A stretch of DNA of 14,379 nucleotides from JAFARZ01 sp035651595 (GTDB lineage: Bacteria > Actinomycetota > Actinomycetes > Streptosporangiales > Streptosporangiaceae), in contig DASRFJ010000223.1 of NCBI GenBank assembly GCA_035651595.1, forward strand, positions 1 to 14,379, written 5' to 3'. The notes below the pieces were generated by a model. The model made no database searches, was not told the DNA's origin, and worked only from the letters and a program-made list of their open reading frames with translations. The position numbers and the translations under genes are program-made. Shown piece by piece: positions 6,705-14,147 of this stretch (its first letter is position 1; the number at the start of each line of letters is the position of its first letter).

Positions 6705-7762
6705 GACGGCAGGCCGTGCTCGCGCAGCAGATGCGCCCCCAGCAGATCGTCGCCGAAGTCGTCGACCGGATTCCGCCATGCCGAGTGAATGTGCCGCCCG
6801 TTGTCCTGGGTGTTGTCGTGCTCGATGAGCAGCACCGGGCCCTGCACGCGGAAGTAATGCCGGCCGCCCGGCGCCGTGTCACCGGCCCAGGCGAACCACA
6901 GGTTCTCCAGGCCGGCCTCGCCGATGAGCCGGAGCTGCGCCGCGGCCACGTCGTCAGGCATCCGCCCGGTGAAAGCCGCGACGAGCGCCTCCAGCTCGCC
7001 GAGCTGGCCGGCGTTCAGCGCGTGCCCGGGCACCCCCTTCGGACCGTGCCGCACGTAGCTCAGGATGTCCCGTTCGGCGTCGTCGATCACGTACCCGGGT
7101 TCCGGCGCGAACACCGGATCGGGCCGTTCCACGTCCCCGATCCGCGGGACGATCCGCGTCGCGAGGTCGGGCGGCGGCCGGTGGTGGATCACCGCTGCCT
7201 TCCGCTGGGCGTCGTCGAGCGAGCTCACGAACCGGTAGCCGAGCTCCTCGTCATCCGACAGCGGCGCCAGCGTGCCGAACGACGACGGCTGGGAGCCGAG
7301 CAGCATCGGCGTGGGGGAGACGTACCGCCCGCCGGCGACCGTGTAGTTCAGCGAGACGTGATGCCCCGCGATCTGCCAGCCCCACGCACCCGCATCCCCC
7401 GGGGTGCCGAACATCTTCAGGCTGTACCGCCCGGGATCGAAGAGGCGGCGGGCCACGTCAGGCTGCGTCGCCATCGTGAGCGCCCGCAGCACGTGCTCCA
7501 TGGCGATCACCGAGACGACCTTCGCGTAGCCGGGCATGCTCGTCCCGGCCGCGATCAGCTCGTGCGCGAGCTTGCGCTGCCCGTCGTCCAGCTCGCCGAG
7601 CTGGAGACCGAGCCGTTCCGGCACCGGCAGGAACGACCAGTCGCGCCGCTGCGCCTCGTCGGCGAAGTCGAAGCAGATCTTCTCCCGCTGCGCCCCAGTG
7701 AGCGCGCCCAGCAGTCGCGACGCGGCAGTCGCCATGGCCTCTGCGGTCTCGCGGCATTCCAT
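6701..7762 (-). CDS. DUF3500 family protein
   Basis: The 353-residue product matches my recollection of the DUF3500 family, whose function is not known to me. Recognisable parts are GTSMPGYAKVVSVIAMEHVL near residues 90-110, GWQIAGHHVSLNYTVAGGRY in the middle, the following TPMLLGSQPSS, and a C-terminal FRVQGPVLLIEHDNTQDNGRHIHS-like segment rich in His, Asp and Asn. The conserved His residues could bind a metal, but that is inference. No signal peptide or membrane segment is evident. The ATG at 7762 is preferred on length; an ATG at 7735 (MATAASRL) is an alternative with AGAGG close upstream. Its stop overlaps the GTG of the serine hydrolase by four bases, so the two are translated together and may act on a common substrate. 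Confidence 0.75.
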   Translation of the reverse strand: MECRETAEAMATAASRLLGALTGAQREKICFDFADEAQRRDWSFLPVPERLGLQLGELDDGQRKLAHELIAAGTSMPGYAKVVSVIAMEHVLRALTMATQPDVARRLFDPGRYSLKMFGTPGDAGAWGWQIAGHHVSLNYTVAGGRYVSPTPMLLGSQPSSFGTLAPLSDDEELGYRFVSSLDDAQRKAAVIHHRPPPDLATRIVPRIGDVERPDPVFAPEPGYVIDDAERDILSYVRHGPKGVPGHALNAGQLGELEALVAAFTGRMPDDVAAAQLRLIGEAGLENLWFAWAGDTAPGGRHYFRVQGPVLLIEHDNTQDNGRHIHSAWRNPVDDFGDDLLGAHLLREHGLPS

Positions 7763-7915
7763 CTTGGCATCATAACGACAAGCGTTCCTCCCGTCGGGAC
7801 CCTGCGCCGCCAGCCCGCGGGGACGTGCGCGAGCGGTCCCGCGACGATGTTGCAGGAGCGGGCGGGTGGCTGGTGTCGAGGTGCTGCAACAGGGTTTGTG
7901 GGCGATGCTGGCAAG
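7763..7915. promoter_or_regulatory. Divergent control region of the DUF3500 and cation-transporter genes
   Basis: This 153-base gap must hold the promoters for both divergent genes. It contains a perfect 8-base inverted repeat, TGTTGCAG at 7848-7855 and CTGCAACA at 7884-7891, separated by 28 bases and lying just upstream of the transporter start. It could be a repressor site or an mRNA stem near the ribosome-binding site. It does not match the actinobacterial zinc-regulator (Zur) box as I know it. No clear -35/-10 pair was found. Confidence 0.4.
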
Positions 7916-8869
7916 GTGAGCCACAAGCACTGGCACCACCACCACCATTCGCATGAGCCGGACGCCGACGACGCGGCGGGCATGCGGGCACTGCGGGTCT
8001 CGCTGGCGGCACTCGGGCTGACCGCGTGCGCGCAGCTGGCGGTCGTCGCGCTGTCCGGCTCGGTCGCGCTGCTCGGCGACGCGCTGCACAACGCGGCCGA
8101 CGCGCTGACCGCGGTGCCGCTCGGCGTCGCGTTCGTGCTCGGCCGCCGCCTGCCGAACCGGCGGTACACGTACGGGTACGGACGAGCCGAGGACCTGGCC
8201 GGGATCGTGGTCGTGCTGGTGATCGCGCTGTCTTCGGCGGGCGCGGTGGCCGCCGCGGCACAGCGCCTGCTGCATCCGCGCCCGGTCACCCACCTGGCCG
8301 CGGTGGCGGTCGCCGCGGGGCTCGGGTTCGCGGGGAACGAACTGGTGGCGCGGTACCGGATCCGCACCGGGCGGCGGATCGGCTCCGCGTCGCTGGTGGC
8401 GGACGGGCTGCACGCACGGACGGACGGCTTCACCTCGCTGGCCGTGCTGCTCGGCGCCGGGGGAGCGGCGCTGGGCTGGCGGTGGGCGGACCCCGCGGTC
8501 GGCCTGCTGATCACCGCGGCGATCCTCGGGGTCGGCTGGCAGGCCGGGCGTCAGGTGTTCCGGCGGCTGATGGACAGCGTCGATCCGGCGCTGACCGAGA
8601 CGGCCGAGACGACGCTGCGCGCGGTGCCCGGCGTGCTGGGCACCGGCCAGGTCCGCCTGCGCTGGATCGGCCACCGGCTCCGCGCCGAATGCGACATCCA
8701 GGTCGACCCGGACGCCACCGCAACGACGGCACATCACGTGGCGGTCGAGGCCGAACACGCGCTGATCCACGCCATTCCGCGGCTGGTCGCCGCCGCGGTC
8801 CACGCCGACCCGTATCCCGCCGAAGGCGCGGACCACCATGCCGTGCTGGCGGATCACATGTCCCGTTAG
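7916..8869 (+). CDS. Cation diffusion facilitator transporter, probably Zn2+
   Basis: A 317-residue inner-membrane antiporter that would export divalent metal in exchange for protons. The N-terminus is histidine-rich (eight His in residues 3-13), a common cytosolic metal-binding extension of this family. About six membrane helices follow between residues 25 and 220. The metal site pairs are H58/D62 (HNAAD) in the second helix and H166/D170 (HARTD) in the fifth; a 2-His/2-Asp site is associated with zinc preference. The last 90 residues form the cytosolic dimerisation domain. The GTG at 7916 is chosen because it begins VSHKHWHHHHH like other members; its Shine-Dalgarno is weak and in-frame starts lie upstream (7847 ATG). 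It is monocistronic and converges on the purine nucleoside phosphorylase gene. Confidence 0.9.
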   Translation: MSHKHWHHHHHSHEPDADDAAGMRALRVSLAALGLTACAQLAVVALSGSVALLGDALHNAADALTAVPLGVAFVLGRRLPNRRYTYGYGRAEDLAGIVVVLVIALSSAGAVAAAAQRLLHPRPVTHLAAVAVAAGLGFAGNELVARYRIRTGRRIGSASLVADGLHARTDGFTSLAVLLGAGGAALGWRWADPAVGLLITAAILGVGWQAGRQVFRRLMDSVDPALTETAETTLRAVPGVLGTGQVRLRWIGHRLRAECDIQVDPDATATTAHHVAVEAEHALIHAIPRLVAAAVHADPYPAEGADHHAVLADHMSR

Positions 8870-8880
8870 TCGCGCCGACG

Positions 8881-8904
8881 TCGTTAGGAGACCTCGTTAG
8901 GAGA
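8881..8904. repeat. 11-base direct repeat across the PNP stop codon
   Basis: TCGTTAGGAGA occurs at 8881-8891 and again at 8894-8904, period 13. On the minus strand the second copy carries the last serine codon and the TAA stop of the phosphorylase, so the first copy is a duplicated gene end. The 27 bases between the two convergent stops contain nothing else, and no terminator hairpin is visible. Confidence 0.7.
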
Positions 8905-9715
8905 TCCGGGGTATGACGGTCGAGAGCAGGGCGCCCATCCGCAGTGCCGACGCCTTGCCTGCCGCCACCACCTCGGCGTGGCTAAGGCCGTGGCCGGCCA
9001 GGCCGGCCGCCAGGTTCGTGACCAGCGAGATGCCGAGCACCTCGGCGCCGAGGTGCCGGGCGGCGATCGCCTCGAGCGCGGTCGACATGCCGACCAGGTC
9101 GGCGCCCAGCCGGCCGAGCATCGCGATCTCCGCGGGCGTCTCGTAGTGCGGCCCTGGCAGCATCGCGTAGACACCCTCGGCGAGGTCCTGGTCAGTCTCG
9201 CGGGCCAGAGAACGGAGCCGGGCCGAGTACAGGTCGGTGAGGTCGGTGAACCGCTGGCCCCGGGACGGCGGGGGACCGGCAAGCGGTGACGTTCCGGTCA
9301 GGTTCAGGTGATCGCTGATCAGCACCGGCTGGCCAACCTCCAGGCCTGGCCGGATGCCGCCGGCGGCGTTGGTCAGCACGATCGCGCGGCAGCCCGCCAG
9401 CGCCGCGGTGCGGACGCCGTGCACGACGGCCGACGGCGGCAGGCCCTCGTACAGGTGCACCCGGCCGAGGAAGACCAGGGCGCGCACCGGACCCACGCTG
9501 ACCGTGCGGACGGTCGCCGTATGGCCGGCCACGGTCGACGGCGGGAAGCCGCCGAGGTCGGCGAGCGGGACTTCGGCGTCCGGCGTGCCGAGGGCGTCGG
9601 CGGCCGGAGCCCAGCCGGAGCCGAGCACAACGGCGACGTCGTGGGCCGGCTGGCCGGTCAGTTCGCCGAGCCGCGCGGCACTCGCCTCGGCCGCTTCGAA
9701 TGGATCACTGGTCAC
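8897..9715 (-). CDS. punA: Purine nucleoside phosphorylase (trimeric type)
   Basis: This 272-residue cytosolic enzyme splits inosine, guanosine and their deoxy forms with phosphate into base and (deoxy)ribose-1-phosphate. Family II (trimeric) motifs are all present: VVLGSGW near residue 30 for phosphate, GRVHLYEG near 85, TNAAGGI near 115, GPHYETPAEI near 190, VGMSTALEAIAARH near 210 and TNLAAG near 235. Length is normal. The start is a GTG at 9713-9715 giving VTSDPFEAAEAS. It would feed guanine to the deaminase and deoxyribose phosphate towards DeoC elsewhere in the window, but it is separately transcribed, divergent from the DedA gene with 84 bases between. The phosphopentomutase needed to link it to DeoC is not in the window. 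Confidence 0.93.
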   Translation of the reverse strand: MTSDPFEAAEASAARLGELTGQPAHDVAVVLGSGWAPAADALGTPDAEVPLADLGGFPPSTVAGHTATVRTVSVGPVRALVFLGRVHLYEGLPPSAVVHGVRTAALAGCRAIVLTNAAGGIRPGLEVGQPVLISDHLNLTGTSPLAGPPPSRGQRFTDLTDLYSARLRSLARETDQDLAEGVYAMLPGPHYETPAEIAMLGRLGADLVGMSTALEAIAARHLGAEVLGISLVTNLAAGLAGHGLSHAEVVAAGKASALRMGALLSTVIPRIS

Positions 9716-9799
9716 GGCGAACTATCATCGCTTAGACGGCCAACGGGTGCGGCCCTGGGGTATCCCGGGTCGCATTCCGCTACCTTGGGAGATCGCCTC

Positions 9800-10594
9800 A
9801 TGAGCACGCCCGAGACGGAACCGGACACCGCGGCTTCGGCCAAACCGGCCAAGCCCGCGGAGCCGGACCCGTGGAGCGATCCGCGGCTGCCGTGGGCCGG
9901 AAAGCCGCGCACGCAGGACATCCTGTGCTGGCTCGGCATCGTGTGCAGCGGCCTGTTCTACCTGGTGCTGATCCCGTGGCGGGCTTCGCTGGTGGGCACC
10001 CACCCGGTGCTCTCCGAACTGCTGAACGGCAGCACCGAGTCGATCATCTCCGCGGCGGCGTTCGCCAGGACCGGCCACGGCACGCTCATCGTCGCGCTGC
10101 TCGCCGCGATCCCCGGACTGATGAAATTCGACGTGATCTGGTGGTGGGCGGGCCGGCTGTGGGGCGAGAAGATCGTCATCCTGCTGTCCGGCAAGAGCCA
10201 GCGCGGGGTGAAATACATGCACCGGGTCCGGGTGGCCGGGCGGAAATTCCTGTGGCCCGCCGTGGTGGTCAGCTATTTCATCCCGATTCCCACGGCGATC
10301 ATCTACGTGATCGCCGGCTGGGCCGGGATGCGGCTGGTCACGTTCCTGATCCTGGACGTGTTCGGCGCGCTGCTGTGGGCGGGGATGCTGGCCGGCCTCG
10401 GGTACGCGATCGGGCACCCCGCGGTGTCGGTCGCGAAGACGATCTCGCACTACGGGCTGTACTTCACGATCGCGCTCGTGGCGGTCGTCATCTTCTTCCA
10501 GATGCGGGCGTTCCGCGCGAACTCGGCAGGGCCGTCGTCGCCCGCCCCGTCGGCCACTCCCGCCACGGTGGCGAGCGACGAGAACGCCGGCTGA
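9800..10594 (+). CDS. DedA/VTT-family membrane protein
   Basis: The 264-residue protein has a 45-residue Pro/Ala/Glu-rich cytosolic N-terminus, then several membrane helices (about residues 50-70, 90-115, 150-175, 180-205 and 215-235) and a disordered Ser/Pro/Ala C-tail. The central segment with GLMKFDVIWWWAGRLWGEK and the proline-containing FIPIPTAIIYVIAGWAGM is the DedA/SNARE-associated (VTT) signature. Members of this superfamily are linked to phospholipid or polyprenyl-phosphate flipping and to membrane homeostasis; the exact substrate here is unknown. The ATG has GGGAG eight bases upstream (9787-9791). It is monocistronic, divergent from the phosphorylase, and convergent with xylA. Confidence 0.85.
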   Translation: MSTPETEPDTAASAKPAKPAEPDPWSDPRLPWAGKPRTQDILCWLGIVCSGLFYLVLIPWRASLVGTHPVLSELLNGSTESIISAAAFARTGHGTLIVALLAAIPGLMKFDVIWWWAGRLWGEKIVILLSGKSQRGVKYMHRVRVAGRKFLWPAVVVSYFIPIPTAIIYVIAGWAGMRLVTFLILDVFGALLWAGMLAGLGYAIGHPAVSVAKTISHYGLYFTIALVAVVIFFQMRAFRANSAGPSSPAPSATPATVASDENAG

Positions 10595-10638
10595 CCTTCA
10601 CCCCGCTCCCCACCGTGTCATTTGCGCAGTTGAGCCCG

Positions 10639-10695
10639 CTAGAGCGTGTCTGAGCGCACGGCCCGGCACCGCGTCCCCGTATTGACACGCTCTAG
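10639..10695. repeat. Short element with perfect 12-base inverted ends bounded by CTAG
   Basis: CTAGAGCGTGTC at 10639-10650 and GACACGCTCTAG at 10684-10695 are perfect inverted copies around 33 GC-rich bases. The element sits between two convergent genes (DedA gene and xylA), where a bidirectional terminator would be expected, but no U-tract follows either arm. The AGAGCGTGTC ends bordered by CTAG also resemble terminal repeats of actinobacterial IS5-group insertion sequences as I recall them, so this could be a tiny non-autonomous or solo remnant. No transposase is present. Confidence 0.6.
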
Positions 10696-10729
10696 GCGGC
10701 TCGATTGCGTATTTGGCATGCTGGAGCGG

Positions 10730-11899
10730 TCAACGGACGCCGTAGAGGTGCTCTAGGGCGAGCTGGTCGAGCCGCTCGTAGCCCATGCCGCGGGTCGCCA
10801 GCGCGTCGATGGCCTGCGCGTCCGGGCGGAAGCCGCGCACGTCCCGCCACGTCTCGCCGGCCTCGAGCGTCGGCGACGACAGCTCCGCCACCCGGGACGC
10901 CGCCAGCGCGGAGACCACCTCCGGGTCGGCGCGGAACGCCCTTACCTTCGCCCGCAGGATCAGGTAGTTCCGCATGCACGCGGCGGCCGACTGCCACACG
11001 CCCTCGTCGTCCTCGGTGCGCGGCGGCTTGTAGTCGAAGTGGACCGGCCCGTCGTACCCGCCGGCCTCCAGGGTGTCGACCACCCAGAACGCCCCGCGCG
11101 CGTTCCCGGCGCCGAACCGCAGGTCCTGGTCGTACCGCGGCCCGTTCTGCCCGTTGAGGTCGATGTGGAACAGCTTGCCGTGCCACAGCGCCTGGGCGAT
11201 CCCGTGCGCGTAGTTGACCCCGGCCATCTCCTCGTGGCCGACCTCCGGGTTGATGCCGACCATCTCGCCGTGCTCGAGCGACCCGATGAACGCCAGCGCG
11301 TGGCCGAGCGTCGGCAGCAGGATGTCGCCGCGGGGCTCGTTCGGCTTCGGCTCGATCGCGAAGCGGATCTCGAAGCCGTTGTCGCGGACGTACTCGCAGA
11401 GCAGGTTGAGCCCTTCGGCGTACCGGTCGAGGGCGGCGCGGATGTCCTTGGCCGCGCCGGACTCGGCGCCCTCCCGGCCGCCCCAGAAGACGTACGTCTT
11501 CGCGCCGAGTTCGGCGGCCAGGTCCAGGTTGCGCATCACCTTGGCGAGCGCGAACCGGCGCACCTCGCGCTCGTTCGCGGTGAACGCGCCGTCCTTGAAC
11601 ATCGGGTGGCCGAACAGGTTCGTGGTCGCCGTGGTCACCACCAGGCCGGTTTCGGCCAGCGCCTTGCGGAACGCGGCGATCCGCTCGTCCCGTTCCGCCT
11701 CCGTGGCGTCAAAGTCGAACACGTCGTTGTCATGAAAATTCACGCCATAGGCGCCGAGCTCCGCGAGCTTGCGCACGGCGCGGTCCGCGGGCATCTGCGG
11801 GCGGACCGCGGTCCCGAAGACATCCGTCCCCTGCCAGCCGACAGTCCATATACCGAACGAAAAACGGTCCTCCGGGCTGGGTTCGAAACTATCGGTCAC
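10730..11899 (-). CDS. xylA: Xylose isomerase (short, Streptomyces type)
   Basis: A 389-residue cytosolic TIM-barrel enzyme converting D-xylose to D-xylulose (and D-glucose to fructose) with two divalent metals. Catalytic H56 and D59 are in NFHDND, the metal and substrate ligands in IEPKPNEPRGD, GINPEVGHEEMAG and HIDLNGQNGPRYDQDLRFG, and the substrate-site tryptophan in FWGGREG. The length and lack of the 50-residue N-terminal insert place it in the short class typical of Streptomyces and relatives. The start is GTG with AAGGA seven bases upstream (complement of 11907-11911). It is the second gene of a two-gene operon, 29 bases after xylB, and its stop faces the DedA gene across a 135-base gap with an inverted-repeat element. 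Confidence 0.95.
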   Translation of the reverse strand: MTDSFEPSPEDRFSFGIWTVGWQGTDVFGTAVRPQMPADRAVRKLAELGAYGVNFHDNDVFDFDATEAERDERIAAFRKALAETGLVVTTATTNLFGHPMFKDGAFTANEREVRRFALAKVMRNLDLAAELGAKTYVFWGGREGAESGAAKDIRAALDRYAEGLNLLCEYVRDNGFEIRFAIEPKPNEPRGDILLPTLGHALAFIGSLEHGEMVGINPEVGHEEMAGVNYAHGIAQALWHGKLFHIDLNGQNGPRYDQDLRFGAGNARGAFWVVDTLEAGGYDGPVHFDYKPPRTEDDEGVWQSAAACMRNYLILRAKVRAFRADPEVVSALAASRVAELSSPTLEAGETWRDVRGFRPDAQAIDALATRGMGYERLDQLALEHLYGVR

Positions 11900-11928
11900 A
11901 ATGGTGTCCTTCCTGGCGCGGTTTGCGA

Positions 11929-13335
11929 TCAGTCCATCGTTTCACGCCAGCCCGCGGTGTCGTCGCGGAGCCGGGCATACCGGCGGCGCAGCGCCGTGCC
12001 GGGCTCGGCCGAGTACGTCTCGGTGACCGCGCGCGGCCACGGCGGCGGCTCGGCGGCGTCCGGCTGGGTCAGCACCCAGGCCGCCTGGCGGGCCGCGCCG
12101 AGCGCGACGTACTCGCCCGGCTCCGGCACCACCACCGGCACGCCGAAGACCGCGGGCGCGATCGCCCGGACCGCCGGGGACTGGGCGGCGCCGCCGATCA
12201 GCAGGACCCGCTCGGCGCTCACTCCGAGGGCGGTGACGTGGTCGATCGCGTCGGCGAGGGAGCACAGCACCGCCTCGACCGCCGCCCTGGCGAGGTTCGC
12301 CGGGGACATGTTCGCGCTGGTGAGCCCCCGGAGCACACCGGCGGCCTCCGGCCGGTTCGGGGTGCGCTCGCCGTCCAGGTAGGGAAGCAGCGTGAGGCCT
12401 TCGGCGCCCGGCGGCGCGGTGAGCGCGAGCTGGTCGAAGCTGGCGACGTCGATGCCGAGCAGGCCGGCGGTGACGCTCAGCACCCGGGCCGCGTTGACGG
12501 TCGCGACCAGCGGCAGGAAGCGTCCGGTGGCATCGGCGAAGCCGGCCACCGCGCCGGTCTCGTCGGCGGCCGGCTTGGCGGTGACCGCGTACGCGGTGCC
12601 CGAGGTGCCGATCGACACGACGACCTCGCCCGGGAGGAGCCCGAGGCCGAGCGCGGCGCCCATGTTGTCCCCGGTGCCGGCCGACAGCGGGGCGCCGGTG
12701 CCCTTATGGTGGCCGACGACCTCGGCCGGGGCGGCCAGGCGGGGCAGCGCGGGGGAGTGGCCGAGCGCGGCGGTCGCGAGGTCCGGCAGCCAGCCGCCGG
12801 AGGCCGGCCCGAAGTATCCGGTGCCGGACGCGTCGCCATGGTCGGTGGCCTGGCCGCCGGGCGGCGCGCCGGCCAGCCGCCAGGTGAGCCAGTCGTGCGG
12901 CAGCAGCACGTGCGCGGTCCTGGCGGCCGCCTCGGGTTCGTGCTCGGCCAGCCAGCGGAGCTTGGTGACGGTGAACGAGGCGCTCGGCACGCTGCCGGTC
13001 CGCCGCGCCCACTCGCCCGGCCCGCCCAGCTCGCCGATGAGCTCGACGGCCTGCGGCGCCGAACGCAGGTCGTTCCACAGCAACGCCGGCCGGATCACCT
13101 GGCCGTCCTCGTCCAGCACGATCATGCCGTGCTGCTGAGCGGCCACCCCGATGGCGTCGGCGCGGTCGAGCAGGTCCCGGCCGGCCTTGGTGAGCGCGCG
13201 CCACCAGTCCTCGGGGTCGCACTCGGTGCCGGGCGGATGGGGGGCCGAAGCCTGCCCCACGACGGTGCCGTCCTCGGCGCGGCAGAGCACGACCTTAGTG
13301 GACTGTGTCGACGAATCGACGCCGGCGACGAGCAT
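11929..13335 (-). CDS. xylB: Xylulokinase (FGGY family)
   Basis: A 468-residue cytosolic kinase that phosphorylates D-xylulose to xylulose-5-phosphate for the pentose phosphate pathway. It has both FGGY actin-like domains: the first phosphate loop GVDSSTQSTKVVL at residues 5-17, the substrate segment GQATDHGDASGTGYF mid-protein, SAGTGDNMGAALG, the second phosphate loop SIGTSGTAYAV, and the adenosine motif LIGGAAQSPAVRAIAPAVFG. The ATG at 13335 is preferred because GGAGG lies five bases upstream; an ATG four codons earlier (13347) also has a GGGAGA. The open frame continues further upstream without homology. It is the first gene of the xylB-xylA operon and is divergent from the ATPase gene. 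No xylose transporter is in the window. Confidence 0.94.
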   Translation of the reverse strand: MLVAGVDSSTQSTKVVLCRAEDGTVVGQASAPHPPGTECDPEDWWRALTKAGRDLLDRADAIGVAAQQHGMIVLDEDGQVIRPALLWNDLRSAPQAVELIGELGGPGEWARRTGSVPSASFTVTKLRWLAEHEPEAAARTAHVLLPHDWLTWRLAGAPPGGQATDHGDASGTGYFGPASGGWLPDLATAALGHSPALPRLAAPAEVVGHHKGTGAPLSAGTGDNMGAALGLGLLPGEVVVSIGTSGTAYAVTAKPAADETGAVAGFADATGRFLPLVATVNAARVLSVTAGLLGIDVASFDQLALTAPPGAEGLTLLPYLDGERTPNRPEAAGVLRGLTSANMSPANLARAAVEAVLCSLADAIDHVTALGVSAERVLLIGGAAQSPAVRAIAPAVFGVPVVVPEPGEYVALGAARQAAWVLTQPDAAEPPPWPRAVTETYSAEPGTALRRRYARLRDDTAGWRETMD

Positions 13336-13347
13336 CGCGCCCTCCAT

Positions 13348-13613
13348 GTTTCTCCCGTGTTCTCCCGTGTCGGGTGCTGTGCCCAGGAGGCTCTGTACCC
13401 AGAACCGCACACCTCGCCCATGATGCTCCAGATGCGCCCGCGACGGCGCGGGTGCCCGGATATTTGCTTGAAATGTACAGTGATCAGGTGACATTACTTG
13501 CTGCACGTGTCAAATGAACGTGCATATGGTCTTGCATAAGGTGTGAGATTTCGGGCAGTATTGCTGTGCGTCGGTCAGCCGGGATTCGGCGCGGATACCG
13601 CTTCGGGATCGCG
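13348..13613. promoter_or_regulatory. Divergent control region between xylB and the ATPase gene
   Basis: The region is clearly richer in A/T than its neighbours, most of all at 13461-13570. At 13502-13524 there is a perfect 7-base inverted repeat, TGCACGT and ACGTGCA, around nine bases, which looks like a dimeric repressor or activator site. The minus strand within it has TTGACA (complement of 13507-13512 or so), a possible -35 for xylB, but no convincing -10 follows at 17 bases. Near xylB, TCTCCCGTGT is repeated in tandem at 13351-13370, giving two GGGAGA sequences in the xylB leader. Control by a XylR-like (ROK) protein is a guess; no such gene is present. Confidence 0.5.
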
Positions 13614-14147
13614 ATGAGCCTAAACCAGGTAGGACTGCCCACCCGCACGAAGCTCGATCCTTCGTTGCGGGAGCCACTCGATCTTTCCGCTCGGCTGGAA
13701 TGCGCGCCGGAGCGGCCGCGGGTGGTGCGGATGCCGTCTGACTGGTGGGATTCGCCCGCGGTTGCGGCCTGCGCGCTCGGCACGACCGCTCAGTCTGCCA
13801 GGGCGGCACGGCGGTTCACCAGGGAAACGCTCCAGGACTGGGGCCTGTCCGGGCTGGCAGACGACGTAGAGGCGATCGTCGGCGAATTCATGGCGAACGC
13901 GGTGTCGCACGCCGCCAGGGGCGCCGGACCGCATATGCAGCTCGGTTTGCGGCTGCTGCGCCGGACCGGTGAGGTGATGTGCGCGGTGCTCGACCCGAGC
14001 GATAGCGCGCCGGTGCTGCGTAAGCCGAACCGTACCGATGAAGCGGGCCGTGGCCTGCAGATGGTCGACGCACTGAGCGACGTTTGGGGCTGGAGCCCCG
14101 TTACCGGTCGCGGCAAGGCCGTCTGGGCCATTCTCTTCTGCGCCTAA
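13614..14147 (+). CDS. RsbW-like ATP-binding (HATPase) anti-sigma-type regulator
   Basis: A 177-residue protein whose residues 60-177 form a GHKL ATPase domain of the RsbW/SpoIIAB anti-sigma kind that is abundant in filamentous actinomycetes. The N box is EFMANAVSHA, the G1 box is AVLDPSDSAPV and the G2 box is DEAGRGLQMVDALS. The first 60 residues are a variable, probably disordered leader. No histidine phospho-acceptor, sensor domain or membrane helix is seen, so it is not a full sensor kinase. The ATG at 13614 (MSLNQVG) is chosen; the frame is open for 48 bases upstream. It probably binds or phosphorylates a sigma factor or an anti-anti-sigma protein, but no partner is adjacent. Its divergence from xylB may be chance. 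Confidence 0.82.
   Translation: MSLNQVGLPTRTKLDPSLREPLDLSARLECAPERPRVVRMPSDWWDSPAVAACALGTTAQSARAARRFTRETLQDWGLSGLADDVEAIVGEFMANAVSHAARGAGPHMQLGLRLLRRTGEVMCAVLDPSDSAPVLRKPNRTDEAGRGLQMVDALSDVWGWSPVTGRGKAVWAILFCA

Noticed and set aside
6716..7915. Upstream part of the transporter frame, antisense to the DUF3500 gene
   Set aside because: The DUF3500 protein on the other strand has recognisable motifs; this frame has none before the His-rich transporter start.
7763..8857. The 360-codon upstream extension of the DUF3500 frame
   Set aside because: It is antisense to the cation transporter, whose helices and metal motifs are clear, and the extension is Arg/Gly/Pro-rich without domain likeness.
11039..12382. 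Long plus-strand open frame opposite xylA and the end of xylB
   Set aside because: It is antisense to well-recognised genes and crosses the xylB-xylA gap with no protein family likeness.
11923..13491. Long plus-strand open frame opposite xylB
   Set aside because: xylB carries all FGGY motifs on the minus strand, and this frame is its codon-register shadow.
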